In this document: one piece after another, positions 44,945 through 53,241 of the stretch | Numbering within the stretch: the first letter of the stretch is position 1 | Layout: every line of letters starts with the position of its first letter | NCBI GenBank assembly: GCA_963825575.1 | Contig: CAWGUB010000017.1 | Span: 62,001 to 126,000 of the forward strand | Direction of reading: 5' to 3' | From: JAFDBW01 sp963825575 | GTDB taxonomy: Bacteria > Desulfobacterota > Desulfuromonadia > Desulfuromonadales > BM103 | Length of the DNA: 64,000 bases | Position numbers and translations under genes: made by a program | The notes under the pieces: generated by a model | The model's input: the letters and a program-made list of their open reading frames with translations, nothing else | What the model was told of the DNA's origin: nothing | Database searches by the model: none

Positions 44945-45964
44945 ATGAGATTGAGTAGACTGACAGTATTGGTAATGATTCTTTCGTTGTTGGCTGCGGG
45001 TTTCGCCTTTGCAGGGAAGGACCTTGATGCCGTGAAGAAGAAAGGCTTTGTCCAGGCCGGTGTAAACGGTGGGGTCTTCGGCTTCGGCATGCCTGACGAA
45101 AAAGGTGTCTGGAAAGGGCTGGATGTTGACACCGCCAAGGCCGTGGCCGCTGCAATCTTCGGCGATGCCAGCAAGGTCAAGTACACTCCCCTGACCGCCC
45201 AGCAGCGTTTTACCGCTCTGCAGTCGGGCGAGATTGACGTGCTGACACGTAACGCGACCCGTACCCTGAGCCGTGAAACGCAACTCGGCCTGAACTTCGT
45301 CACGGTCAACTATTATGACGGCCAGGGCTTCATGGTGCCGAAAAAACTCGGTGTGAAGAGCGCCAAGGAACTGGGCGGCGCAACGGTTTGTGTCTTGCCA
45401 GGAACCACCACCGAGCAGAATGCCGCTGACTATTTCCGCAGCAACAAGATGGACTGGAAGCCGGTTGTCATTGAGTCGACCAGTGAACTGGCCAAGACCT
45501 TCTTCGCCGGTCGTTGTGACGTGCTGACTTCGGATGCTTCACAGTTGGCCGGTAGCCGTGCGGTTGCACCGAACCCGGCAGATTATGCGATCCTGCCGGA
45601 AATCATTTCCAAGGAGCCCCTGGCTCCCGCCGTACGCCATGGCGACGACCAGTTCCGTGATATCGTTGACTTCTCAGTCCTGGCGATGATCAACGCAGAA
45701 GAATTGGGCATCACCTCGAAGAACGTCGATGAAATGCTGAAGAGCACGGACCCGACGGTGCAGCGTTTCCTCGGCGTGATCGAAGGCAACGGTGCGGCAC
45801 TTGGCCTCGATGAGAAGTGGGCTTACAACATCGTCAAGCAGGTCGGTAACTACGGCGAAGTGTTCGAGCGCAATGTCGGTGTGAATACGACTCTCGGCAT
45901 TGAGCGTGGCTTGAACGCACTGTGGACCAACGGTGGCCTGATGTATTCGCCGCCTTTCAAATAA
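44945..45964 (+). CDS. aapJ: General L-amino acid ABC transporter, binding protein AapJ
   Basis: A 339-residue periplasmic binding protein. The signal peptide covers about residues 1-23 (AAGFAFA). The mature part has GVNGGVFGFGMPDEKGVW, GLDVDTAKAVAAAIFGD, IDVLTRNATRTLSRE and FVTVNYYDGQGFMVPKKLG, which match AapJ-type polar amino-acid binding proteins. GAGGAG lies upstream of ATG. A terminator follows it directly. Confidence 0.92.
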   Translation: MRLSRLTVLVMILSLLAAGFAFAGKDLDAVKKKGFVQAGVNGGVFGFGMPDEKGVWKGLDVDTAKAVAAAIFGDASKVKYTPLTAQQRFTALQSGEIDVLTRNATRTLSRETQLGLNFVTVNYYDGQGFMVPKKLGVKSAKELGGATVCVLPGTTTEQNAADYFRSNKMDWKPVVIESTSELAKTFFAGRCDVLTSDASQLAGSRAVAPNPADYAILPEIISKEPLAPAVRHGDDQFRDIVDFSVLAMINAEELGITSKNVDEMLKSTDPTVQRFLGVIEGNGAALGLDEKWAYNIVKQVGNYGEVFERNVGVNTTLGIERGLNALWTNGGLMYSPPFK

Positions 45965-45982
45965 TAATTTTTCTGTTGGATC

Positions 45983-46017
45983 GGGGAGATGCCGCTTGTC
46001 GGCATCTCCCCTTTTTT
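45983..46017 (+). terminator. Intrinsic terminator between aapJ and aapQ
   Basis: A perfect 12-bp stem (45983-45994 with 46000-46011) has loop CTTGT and is followed by six T. Because aapQMP lie further downstream on the same strand, this should act as a partial terminator setting a high aapJ to aapQMP ratio. Confidence 0.85.
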
Positions 46018-46078
46018 GTTATGATGACTTGGCAAACCCTTCCTGCCGGGCCGGTTTTTAACTGAGACAGGTTATCCT

Positions 46079-47281
46079 TTGAACAGTAAAGAGCTGAACA
46101 ATACAACAGATGCGGGCTTGCAGCCGAGCGCGGTGCCATTCTGGCGCGACCCTGACAAGCGAGCCATCGTGTTCCAGGTCGTGGCCCTGCTGCTGGTTGC
46201 TTTCGTCAGCTATTATCTCTTCTCCAATACCCAGGCCAACCTCGAACGACAATCGATCGCCACCGGCTTCGGTTTCCTGGAAAAGGAAGCCGGTTTCGAG
46301 ATCGGCGAGGCGATCATCGAGTATTCGGCCGCCGACAGTTATGCCGACGCCTTGCTGGTCGGAGCCCTGAACACGATCAAGGTGTCCTTTATCGGCATCG
46401 TCCTGACCACGATCCTCGGCACTATCATCGGCATCTCCCGCCTTTCCAGCAACTGGCTGTTGTCAAAACTCGCGGCGGGTTATATCGAACTGATGCAGAA
46501 TATCCCGATCCTTCTGCAGCTGTTTTTCTGGTACGCCATCTTCTACGAATCCTTTCCGTCGCCTCGCCAGGCACTCAACCCGTTTGGTGGGGTGTTCCTC
46601 TGCAACCGCGGGCTGATTTTTGGCGTACCGGAGGCCCATGCTGCGCATGCCGCCATGGGCTGGGCGTTTGTTATCGCCTTGGCAGTCGGTTGGGGGCTGA
46701 ATCGCTGGGGGCGCCAGCGCCAGGCACGGACCGGGCAGATCTTCCCGGCGGTCCGGGTTACCCTTGCGCTGTCAGTGGTGTTGCCACTGCTCGCCTGGTT
46801 TGCCTACGGTGCGCCGACGGCCATGGATATACCGGAACTGAGTGGCTTCAATTTTAAAGGGGGCGTGACAGTCAGCCCCGAGTTCAGCGCCTTGTTGCTG
46901 GGTCTGGTGCTTTATACGGCGGCGTTTGTCGCCGAGATCGTCCGCGCCGGCATCCAGTCGGTCGGTCGCGGCCAGGTAGAGGCGTCTATGGCGGTCGGTT
47001 TACGCCCCGGCCAGGTCCTGCACCTGGTGGTCCTGCCCCAGGCGCTGCGTGTGATCATTCCGCCGCTGACCAGCCAAATGCTCAACCTGACCAAGAACAG
47101 TTCGCTGGCGATCGCCATTGGCTATGCCGATTTCGTGGCGGTCACCAACACCACGATCAACCAGACCGGTCAGGCGATCGAGGGCGTGGCCCTGATCATG
47201 CTGGTCTATCTCTTCTTCAGCTTGTCGACGTCTGTATTTATGAACTGGTACAACAAGAAGATGGCCCTGGTGGAGAGGTGA
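46079..47281 (+). CDS. aapQ: Amino acid ABC transporter permease AapQ
   Basis: A 400-residue inner membrane permease. The N-terminal helix region is followed by the HisM-type domain with ADALLVGALNTIKVSFIGIVL and the C-terminal EAA loop region GQVEASMAVGLRPGQVLHLV, PQALRVIIPPLTSQMLN. A long insertion between helices is typical of AapQ. The start is TTG 46079, with a weak ribosome site. Confidence 0.9.
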   Translation: MNSKELNNTTDAGLQPSAVPFWRDPDKRAIVFQVVALLLVAFVSYYLFSNTQANLERQSIATGFGFLEKEAGFEIGEAIIEYSAADSYADALLVGALNTIKVSFIGIVLTTILGTIIGISRLSSNWLLSKLAAGYIELMQNIPILLQLFFWYAIFYESFPSPRQALNPFGGVFLCNRGLIFGVPEAHAAHAAMGWAFVIALAVGWGLNRWGRQRQARTGQIFPAVRVTLALSVVLPLLAWFAYGAPTAMDIPELSGFNFKGGVTVSPEFSALLLGLVLYTAAFVAEIVRAGIQSVGRGQVEASMAVGLRPGQVLHLVVLPQALRVIIPPLTSQMLNLTKNSSLAIAIGYADFVAVTNTTINQTGQAIEGVALIMLVYLFFSLSTSVFMNWYNKKMALVER

Positions 47282-47285
47282 CCCC

Positions 47286-48377
47286 ATGACTAATCCTCCA
47301 GTCTCGAACCGCGAATATCTCAAACCCCCGATTACCGAAGTCGGAGTAATCGGCTGGCTGCGTGGCAACCTGTTCAACAGCTGGTTCAACTCGCTGTTGA
47401 CGATAGCAGTGCTGATGCTGCTCTGGCAGATCGTGCCGCCATTTTTCAGCTGGGCGTTCATCGACAGCGTCTGGAACACTCCAGCAGAGGCCTGTCGCGA
47501 CATCGAAGGTGCCTGCTGGTCGATCATTCCGCAAAATATCAGTTTTATCATCTTCGGCTTCTTCCCTGATGGTGATCAGTGGCGGCCGGGTCTCGCCATG
47601 GCGCTGATGCTTGGCCTGGTGATCTTTTCCCGGAATCGCAAGCACTGGAAGAAATCACTTGGCGTTTACTGGACAATCGGACTGATTGTCATGGGCACCC
47701 TGATGTATGGCGGTGTCTTCGGTATGCAGGTGGTCGAAACGGCCCGCTGGAGCGGTCTGCCACTGACCTTCATGCTCGCCTTGTTCGGCATGGTCGCCGC
47801 TTACCCGCTCGGGGTGTTTCTGGCGCTTGGCCGGCAGTCAAGGATGCCGGCAATCAAGACCCTCTGCGTCGTCTATATCGAGATGATTCGCGGGGTGCCG
47901 CTGATCAGCCTGCTGTTCATGTCGTCGGTGATGTTCCCGCTGTTTCTCCCCGAAGGGGTGACGATTGACAAGGTGCTGCGCGCCCAGGTGGCGATCATTC
48001 TCTTTACCGCGGCCTATATCGCCGAGGTGGTACGTGGTGGACTTCAGGCCATGCCGCGCGGTCAGTTCGAAGCTGCTGACTCGATCGGTCTGAACTACAG
48101 CCAGACGATGCGGTTGATTATTTTGCCACAGGCGCTGAAGATCGTGATCCCGCCGAGCGTCGGCATTCTGCTGTCGGCATTTAAAGATACCTCGCTGGTT
48201 GTGATCATCGCCCTGTACGATGTACTGAAAACGACCAAGGTTACCTTGTCGAACCCGAAGTGGACCGGTTACTCGACCGAGGCCTATATCTTCCTGGCAG
48301 TCCTTTACTTCATCTGCTGCTACGCGATGTCGAATTACAGTCGAAAGCTGGAGAAAGAACTGCACACCGGTCGCTAA
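47286..48377 (+). CDS. aapM: Amino acid ABC transporter permease AapM
   Basis: A 363-residue partner permease. It has SWAFIDSVWNTPAEACRD (an AapM hallmark), the central VYIEMIRGVPLISLLFMSSV and the EAA loop GQFEAADSIGLNYSQTMRLI with PQALKIVIPPSVG. GAGAGGTGA precedes ATG. It forms a heterodimeric channel with AapQ. Confidence 0.92.
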   Translation: MTNPPVSNREYLKPPITEVGVIGWLRGNLFNSWFNSLLTIAVLMLLWQIVPPFFSWAFIDSVWNTPAEACRDIEGACWSIIPQNISFIIFGFFPDGDQWRPGLAMALMLGLVIFSRNRKHWKKSLGVYWTIGLIVMGTLMYGGVFGMQVVETARWSGLPLTFMLALFGMVAAYPLGVFLALGRQSRMPAIKTLCVVYIEMIRGVPLISLLFMSSVMFPLFLPEGVTIDKVLRAQVAIILFTAAYIAEVVRGGLQAMPRGQFEAADSIGLNYSQTMRLIILPQALKIVIPPSVGILLSAFKDTSLVVIIALYDVLKTTKVTLSNPKWTGYSTEAYIFLAVLYFICCYAMSNYSRKLEKELHTGR

Positions 48378-48407
48378 GGCCGGCAAGCCGTATACTGTGA
48401 GAGTGTT

Positions 48408-49178
48408 ATGAACGAGATTGAACAACAAGCTGCCGTTGCCTCCACTGAAAGACCGATTATCGAAGTCAACAGCATGCACAAGTGGTACGGGGACTTTCAT
48501 GTCCTCAGCGATATCAACCTGCACGTGCAGTTGGGCGAGCGGATTGTTATCTGCGGGCCGTCCGGTTCCGGCAAGTCAACCCTGATCCGCTGTATCAACC
48601 GGCTTGAAGAGCACCAGAAGGGCCAGATTGTCGTTAACGGCACGGAATTGACCAACGACATCAAAAACATTGAGAAGGTCCGCACCGAAGTCGGCATGGT
48701 CTTTCAGCACTTCAACCTCTTTCCGCACCTGTCGATTATCGACAACCTGACCCTGGGGCCGATCTGGGTGCGCAAGACGCCGAAGAAAGAGGCCGAAGAG
48801 ATGGCGATGATGTTCCTGGAGAAGGTGCATATTGCCGAGCAGGCGAAAAAATTTCCCGGGCAACTATCGGGTGGCCAGCAGCAGCGTGTGGCGATCGCCC
48901 GCAGCCTGTGCATGAAGCCTAAGGTGATGTTGTTTGACGAGCCAACCTCGGCGCTTGATCCGGAGATGATCAAGGAGGTCCTTGACGTCATGATCGATTT
49001 GGCCGAAGAGGGGATGACAATGCTGGTGGTTACCCACGAGATGGGTTTTGCCAAGAGTGTTTCCGACCGGGTGATGTTTATGGATGCCGGACAGATCGTC
49101 GAACAGAACAATCCACACGAGTTCTTTGACAATCCGCAGCATGAGCGGACCAAGCTGTTCTTGAGCCAGATTCTCTAG
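48408..49178 (+). CDS. aapP: Amino acid ABC transporter ATP-binding protein AapP
   Basis: A 256-residue ATPase. Walker A is GPSGSGKSTLIRC, the ABC signature LSGGQQQRVAIARS, Walker B VMLFDEPTSALDP, and the switch His is in VVTHEMGFA. It powers uptake through AapQM. Last gene of the operon, followed by a terminator. Confidence 0.94.
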   Translation: MNEIEQQAAVASTERPIIEVNSMHKWYGDFHVLSDINLHVQLGERIVICGPSGSGKSTLIRCINRLEEHQKGQIVVNGTELTNDIKNIEKVRTEVGMVFQHFNLFPHLSIIDNLTLGPIWVRKTPKKEAEEMAMMFLEKVHIAEQAKKFPGQLSGGQQQRVAIARSLCMKPKVMLFDEPTSALDPEMIKEVLDVMIDLAEEGMTMLVVTHEMGFAKSVSDRVMFMDAGQIVEQNNPHEFFDNPQHERTKLFLSQIL

Positions 49179-49217
49179 GCCAGCGCGCCAAGACAACAAC
49201 CCGTCAGGTATATCGAG

Positions 49218-49255
49218 ACCGGGGACACATCAATGATGTGTCCCCGGTTTTTTTT
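49218..49255. terminator. Intrinsic terminator after aapP
   Basis: A perfect 14-bp stem (49218-49231 with 49235-49248) and an AAT loop are followed by seven T (49249-49255). The T tract overlaps the stop codon of the convergent LysR gene. Confidence 0.9.
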
Positions 49256-50096
49256 AGCGCATCCCTTCCTGAATATGCTGGGCCATGCATTCTACGGCTG
49301 CGGCGCAGCGGCCCGGGGCCCGCTTGAGAATGATCGTGGCCTCTGGCAGCTCTGGAAAACTGTCGTCGCTTCTCAGTCGACGGAACTCCTGGGGCGCCAC
49401 GCTGTCGAACAGGATGGCGACAGCCAATCCGGCAGAAACGGTGGCGATGATGCCCGCGACGCTGGGACTCTGGTAGGCGACGCGGTAGCGACGATTGATT
49501 GAATCGAGGGCTTCGAGGGCCCACTTGCGAAAGATGCACTCGGCATGAAAAACCGCCAGGGGCAACGGGTCCTCCTCGTGGGTCAGGTGGTTCGCGGAGG
49601 TCACCCAGACGGCCTGGTCATGACGAATTATTTCGCCGTCCTCACCGGGATTGCCATTGACCAGCACCAGGTCGAGCTCTCCATTTTCGAGGGCGGGAAC
49701 CAGCAGCGAAGTCGGCTCGCAGCGGACCGTCACCTGTACCTGAGGATAGGCGGCGGCAAAGCGGGAAAGGATGTTGGGCAGGAAGCGCAGGGCGTAATCG
49801 TCGATGATGCCGATTTTCACAGAGCCGACGACGTTCGGCTTGATCATCGCCGCAACGGTCTCCTCGTGCAGCTTGATGAGTCGCCGGGCATAGGGAACCA
49901 GGACCTCGCCTTCGGCAGTGATCCGGAAACTGCGCCCGATCCGCTCAAAGAGAGGTTGTCCGATGGTGTTCTCGAGCCGTTTGACCTGCATGCTGATCGC
50001 TGACTGCGTCCGATGCACGCGCTGCGAGGCGCTGGTAAAGCCGCCAGTGTCAATGATAGCGAGAAAGGTTTTCAAGAGGTCGATTTGCAGTTCCAT
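49254..50096 (-). CDS. LysR-family transcriptional regulator (ArgP-like)
   Basis: A 280-residue regulator. The N-terminal winged helix has LLKTFLAIIDTGGFTSASQ, HRTQSAISMQVKRLENTIG and PLFERIGRSF. The ligand domain starts around residue 90 (SVKIGIIDDYALRFLP). ATG 50096 is preferred over 50111 because the domain begins there. It converges on aapP and is divergent from a DUF1127 gene, a common pairing. It may control the aap operon or the DUF1127 gene, which is unproven. Confidence 0.9.
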   Translation of the reverse strand: MELQIDLLKTFLAIIDTGGFTSASQRVHRTQSAISMQVKRLENTIGQPLFERIGRSFRITAEGEVLVPYARRLIKLHEETVAAMIKPNVVGSVKIGIIDDYALRFLPNILSRFAAAYPQVQVTVRCEPTSLLVPALENGELDLVLVNGNPGEDGEIIRHDQAVWVTSANHLTHEEDPLPLAVFHAECIFRKWALEALDSINRRYRVAYQSPSVAGIIATVSAGLAVAILFDSVAPQEFRRLRSDDSFPELPEATIILKRAPGRCAAAVECMAQHIQEGMR

Positions 50097-50203
50097 GGCA
50101 CATTCCATCAAAATAATTGATGTGAAACATAAAATAAATTCATTTTACAAATCAATACCATGGGAGCATAGTGAAGTCAACACACAGAAAGGAGACTTAA
50201 AAC

Positions 50204-50465
50204 ATGTTACTCGCAGGATTATTTAAAAGAGGCTGGAAACAAATCAGGGTGTGGCGGGAGATTGCCCATGAGCGCAGTGAACTGCGCCGGCTTAGCGAAA
50301 CCCTTGCCAAGGATATCGGCATCAGCCGCTGCCGAAGCAGAGCGTGAGGCCGATCGGCCTTTCTGGGATTACGACCGCCCGGCAGATTGCTTGCTGAAGC
50401 GGGACGGGAAAAGTACTCTTTGCATCGACTCCGCATCGCCCAAGCACTGCCAGCCCGCCCACTGA
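50204..50465 (+). pseudogene. DUF1127 (YjiS-like) small protein, frameshifted
   Basis: The frame from ATG 50204, with AAGGAG upstream, encodes VWREIAHERSELRRLSETLAK then DIGISR, the DUF1127 core, but stops at 50347 after 47 residues. The next frame continues with EAEREADRPFWDYDRP, whose PFWD ending is the family C-terminus. Removing one C near 50332-50334 joins the two into an 86-residue protein. Either a real frameshift, a sequencing error, or a naturally short form. The tail after PFWDYD has no known counterpart. Confidence 0.65.
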
Positions 50466-50473
50466 TGGCCCCA

Positions 50474-50956
50474 TCAAATTTCTTCGAAGCGGTTCATCTC
50501 GACATTTTTGCGTGAAGCGTGCGGATCAAATATTCGCCCATTCATGGCGATATAAACCCCGGCCGAAAGAGTCTGTGCTGCCATCATCGCGCTGGCGATA
50601 TTGAAGACGGCATCGGTGAGGCGGAAACGTGCCGGTTGCATGGCGCCGGTCAGGACGATGGTTTTGTCGGTAATGCCGGCCAGTGCCTTGGCGGTGTCGA
50701 TCATGGTGTCAGTGCCGTGAGTGATGACGATATGTGCTGCGCAGGAGCTCTGCACCGCTAGACGAATGGTTTTGCGATCCTGGTCCGTTAGTTCAAGACT
50801 GTCTTTACGCATCAGCGATGTGACCCGATAATCGACAGTCAGGTTGGCTTCACGAAGAACTTCGACAATCTGTGGCTCGCCGATCTCGAAGGTGCTCTTT
50901 GAGTCAAAATAGACCTTGTCGATGGTGCCGCCGGTGGTGAATATTTCAAGCTGCAT
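50474..50956 (-). CDS. Single-domain asparaginase-like protein
   Basis: A 160-residue protein equal to only the N-terminal domain of type I/II L-asparaginase. It keeps IFTTGGTIDKVYF with the nucleophile Thr, THGTDTMIDTAKAL with Thr-Asp, and the KTIVLTGAMQP strand. The C-terminal domain that completes the active site across the dimer is absent. Short asparaginase-domain proteins of this size are known in other bacteria, so it is probably intact. ATG 50956 is chosen over a longer start. Activity is uncertain. Confidence 0.8.
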   Translation of the reverse strand: MQLEIFTTGGTIDKVYFDSKSTFEIGEPQIVEVLREANLTVDYRVTSLMRKDSLELTDQDRKTIRLAVQSSCAAHIVITHGTDTMIDTAKALAGITDKTIVLTGAMQPARFRLTDAVFNIASAMMAAQTLSAGVYIAMNGRIFDPHASRKNVEMNRFEEI

Positions 50957-51090
50957 ATCTTCTCCCCTGTATATCTGACGCCTAGTTAAATCTATACAGC
51001 ATGGACTGCTTGTCAATGTGATTCACTTAGAATTTGACATTTATGAGATTGATTCCGTCCGAGTGATGTTCTGAGAACCCTCGGCCCGGA

Positions 51091-51127
51091 AAGAGAAAGG
51101 GCGCCAGAAATGGGCGCCCTTTCTCTT
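51091..51127 (-). terminator. Terminator after pckA
   Basis: A perfect 15-bp stem (51091-51105 with 51113-51127) lies 18 bases beyond the pckA stop. Its outer A-T pairs provide the U-rich end on the minus strand. Confidence 0.85.
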
Positions 51128-51144
51128 GTTATTTATGTCCGCGT

Positions 51145-52725
51145 TCAGACCAGTGGACCGGCCTGGGTGTAATCGAAAGCATCATTGTCACTGGTGTATT
51201 TCTTAAAGTTCTCGATGAACATGCCAGCCAGTTTATTGGCGGTGTTATCGAAGGCCTCTTTGTCAGCCCAGGAATTGCGAGGGTTGAGCAGGCTGGTATC
51301 GACGCCCGGCAGGGTCTTGGGAATGTTGAGTCGGAACCAGCGGGTCTGATCGAATTCAACATCGTTGATGCTGCCGTCGAGGATGGCATCGATGCAGGCG
51401 CGGGTTGCCTTGATGCTCATTCGTTTACCGACGCCGTAGCCGCCGCCGACCCAGCCGGTGTTGACCAGGTAGGCGTTGACGTTGTGCTTCTCCATCTTCT
51501 CGCCGAGCAGCTTGGCGTATGCCGTGGGGTGCAGCGGCAGGAAAGCTTCGCCGAAACAGGAAGAGAACGTCGCCTGCGGTTCGGTGACCCCTCGCTCGGT
51601 GCCGGCGACCTTGGCGGTATAGCCGGAGAGGAAGTAGTACATTGCCTGCTCCTTGGTCAGTTTGGAGACCGGTGGCAGTACGCCGAAGGCGTCGCAGGTC
51701 AGGAAAATAATATTTTTCGGATGCCCGCCCTTGAGGCTCGGGTCATGGTTGTCAATATGTTCAATAGGGTAGGAGACCCGGGTGTTCTCGGTCTTGGTGT
51801 CGCTGTCGAAATCGATCACGCCGTCGTCATCGGCGACCACGTTTTCAAGCAGTGCGTTGCGCTGGATGGCCTTGTATATCTCCGGCTCGTTCTCGGCGCT
51901 CAGGTTGATGCACTTGGCATAGCAGCCGCCTTCGAAGTTGAAAATGCCATCGTTGTCCCAGCCGTGCTCGTCATCACCGATCAGCTTGCGATGGGGGTCG
52001 GTGGAGAGAGTGGTCTTGCCGGTGCCGGAAAGGCCGAAAAAGAGGGCCACATCACCACCTTTGCCGATGTTGGCGGAGCAATGCATGGAGAGGATTCCCT
52101 GCATCGGCAGCCAGTAGTTCATCATGGTGAAGATGCCCTTCTTCATTTCGCCGCCATACCAGGTGCCACCGATGATGGCAATGTTCTTCTCGATGTTGAA
52201 AACAACGAACACCTCGGAGTTGAGGCCGTGTTGTTCCCATTTCTCGTTGGTCAGGCTGCAGGCGTTGTACACGGTGAACTGGGGCGCAAAATTGTCGAGG
52301 TCGCTTTGTCCCGGGCGGATAAACATGTTCTTCACAAAGTGAGACTGCCATGCGAACTCGGTGACGAAGCGGACCGAGGTGCGGGTCTTTTGATTGGCAC
52401 CGCAGAATCCATCGGTCACATAAAGGTCCTTGCCGGAGAGGTATTCGATAACCTCGCTATAAAGCTCGTCGAAAACCTCGGGAGCCATCGACTGGTTGAT
52501 CTTGCCCCAGGCAATATTTTCAAAGGATGGTTTCTGATGGACAAAATACTTGTCCTTAGGGGAGCGGCCGGTAAATTTGCCGGTGTCCACCATCATCGTA
52601 CCGTTTTCAGAAATGGCACCTTCGCGGTTGTTCTGTTCCAGATCAAAAAGCTCGTCATAAGAGAGGTTGTGCCGGATCTTGCCGATACTTTTCAGTCCGA
52701 GGTCCTGGGCGCTGAGGTTTGACAT
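51145..52725 (-). CDS. pckA: Phosphoenolpyruvate carboxykinase (ATP)
   Basis: A 526-residue enzyme that converts oxaloacetate and ATP to PEP and CO2. The P-loop is GLSGTGKTTLSTDP, the metal site is in LIGDDEHGWD, and the oxaloacetate-binding Arg lies in TGRSPKDKY. The C-terminal region has VNTGWVGGGYGVGKRM. ATG 52725 has GGGAG upstream; the longer frame is not family-like. It is divergent from the GTP-type enzyme gene. Confidence 0.95.
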   Translation of the reverse strand: MSNLSAQDLGLKSIGKIRHNLSYDELFDLEQNNREGAISENGTMMVDTGKFTGRSPKDKYFVHQKPSFENIAWGKINQSMAPEVFDELYSEVIEYLSGKDLYVTDGFCGANQKTRTSVRFVTEFAWQSHFVKNMFIRPGQSDLDNFAPQFTVYNACSLTNEKWEQHGLNSEVFVVFNIEKNIAIIGGTWYGGEMKKGIFTMMNYWLPMQGILSMHCSANIGKGGDVALFFGLSGTGKTTLSTDPHRKLIGDDEHGWDNDGIFNFEGGCYAKCINLSAENEPEIYKAIQRNALLENVVADDDGVIDFDSDTKTENTRVSYPIEHIDNHDPSLKGGHPKNIIFLTCDAFGVLPPVSKLTKEQAMYYFLSGYTAKVAGTERGVTEPQATFSSCFGEAFLPLHPTAYAKLLGEKMEKHNVNAYLVNTGWVGGGYGVGKRMSIKATRACIDAILDGSINDVEFDQTRWFRLNIPKTLPGVDTSLLNPRNSWADKEAFDNTANKLAGMFIENFKKYTSDNDAFDYTQAGPLV

Positions 52726-53241
52726 TGTGTGACTCCCTGAGTTTGCTGCTGTAGGTGTTGTAAAAAAGAACAGGCCTGTCACAATAACAACCTGGGTGAC
52801 AAGCCGGCGTTTAGTTCACTTCTGACAAGACTATTTCTGACCGATTGAGTAAACTATAGGGTAAGCTTCGAAGCAAAATCAAGCTGTTTTTAGCTGCTTT
52901 CGGGCGAACAATCACGGCCATTATCCCTGTCGCTACAAATAGCTGCGGCACTTTAACAAATTTAGCGAGGATAAAAAAGTAAAAATGTCGCCGATGCCTA
53001 ATTATTGTAGAGTCATAAAACTTCAACGATTTTATAAGGACTGACTTTGTTGTTGTGAAAACGAAAACCGGGCGTGTATATTCTAATTTTAATTTCAAGA
53101 AAAATGTGCCGGCCCGGGTTGCGCTGCCACTGTTTTATATCGTTTAATAAATATCACCCTGGGCCACTGCCAACAGCGAATAACATGGTAGGGTATTATT
53201 GATTGGACAGACAGAAAACCACCTGACGGGAGGCAAGAAAA
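52726..53241. other. Divergent intergenic region between two PEPCK genes
   Basis: A 516-base AT-rich region that must contain both promoters. No palindrome or promoter clearly stands out. The frame at 52811-53098 on the minus strand is not credible as a gene. Confidence 0.5.

Noticed and set aside
50345..50347. TGA of the DUF1127 gene as a second selenocysteine codon
   Set aside because: Reading through in the same frame does not give the PFWD family ending, whereas a one-base shift does, so a frameshift explains it better.
51484..52722. 412-codon plus-strand frame opposite pckA
   Set aside because: Shadow of the ATP-type PEPCK gene.
52811..53098. 95-codon minus-strand frame between the PEPCK genes
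   Set aside because: No ribosome site, composition typical of translated AT-rich spacer, no family resemblance.
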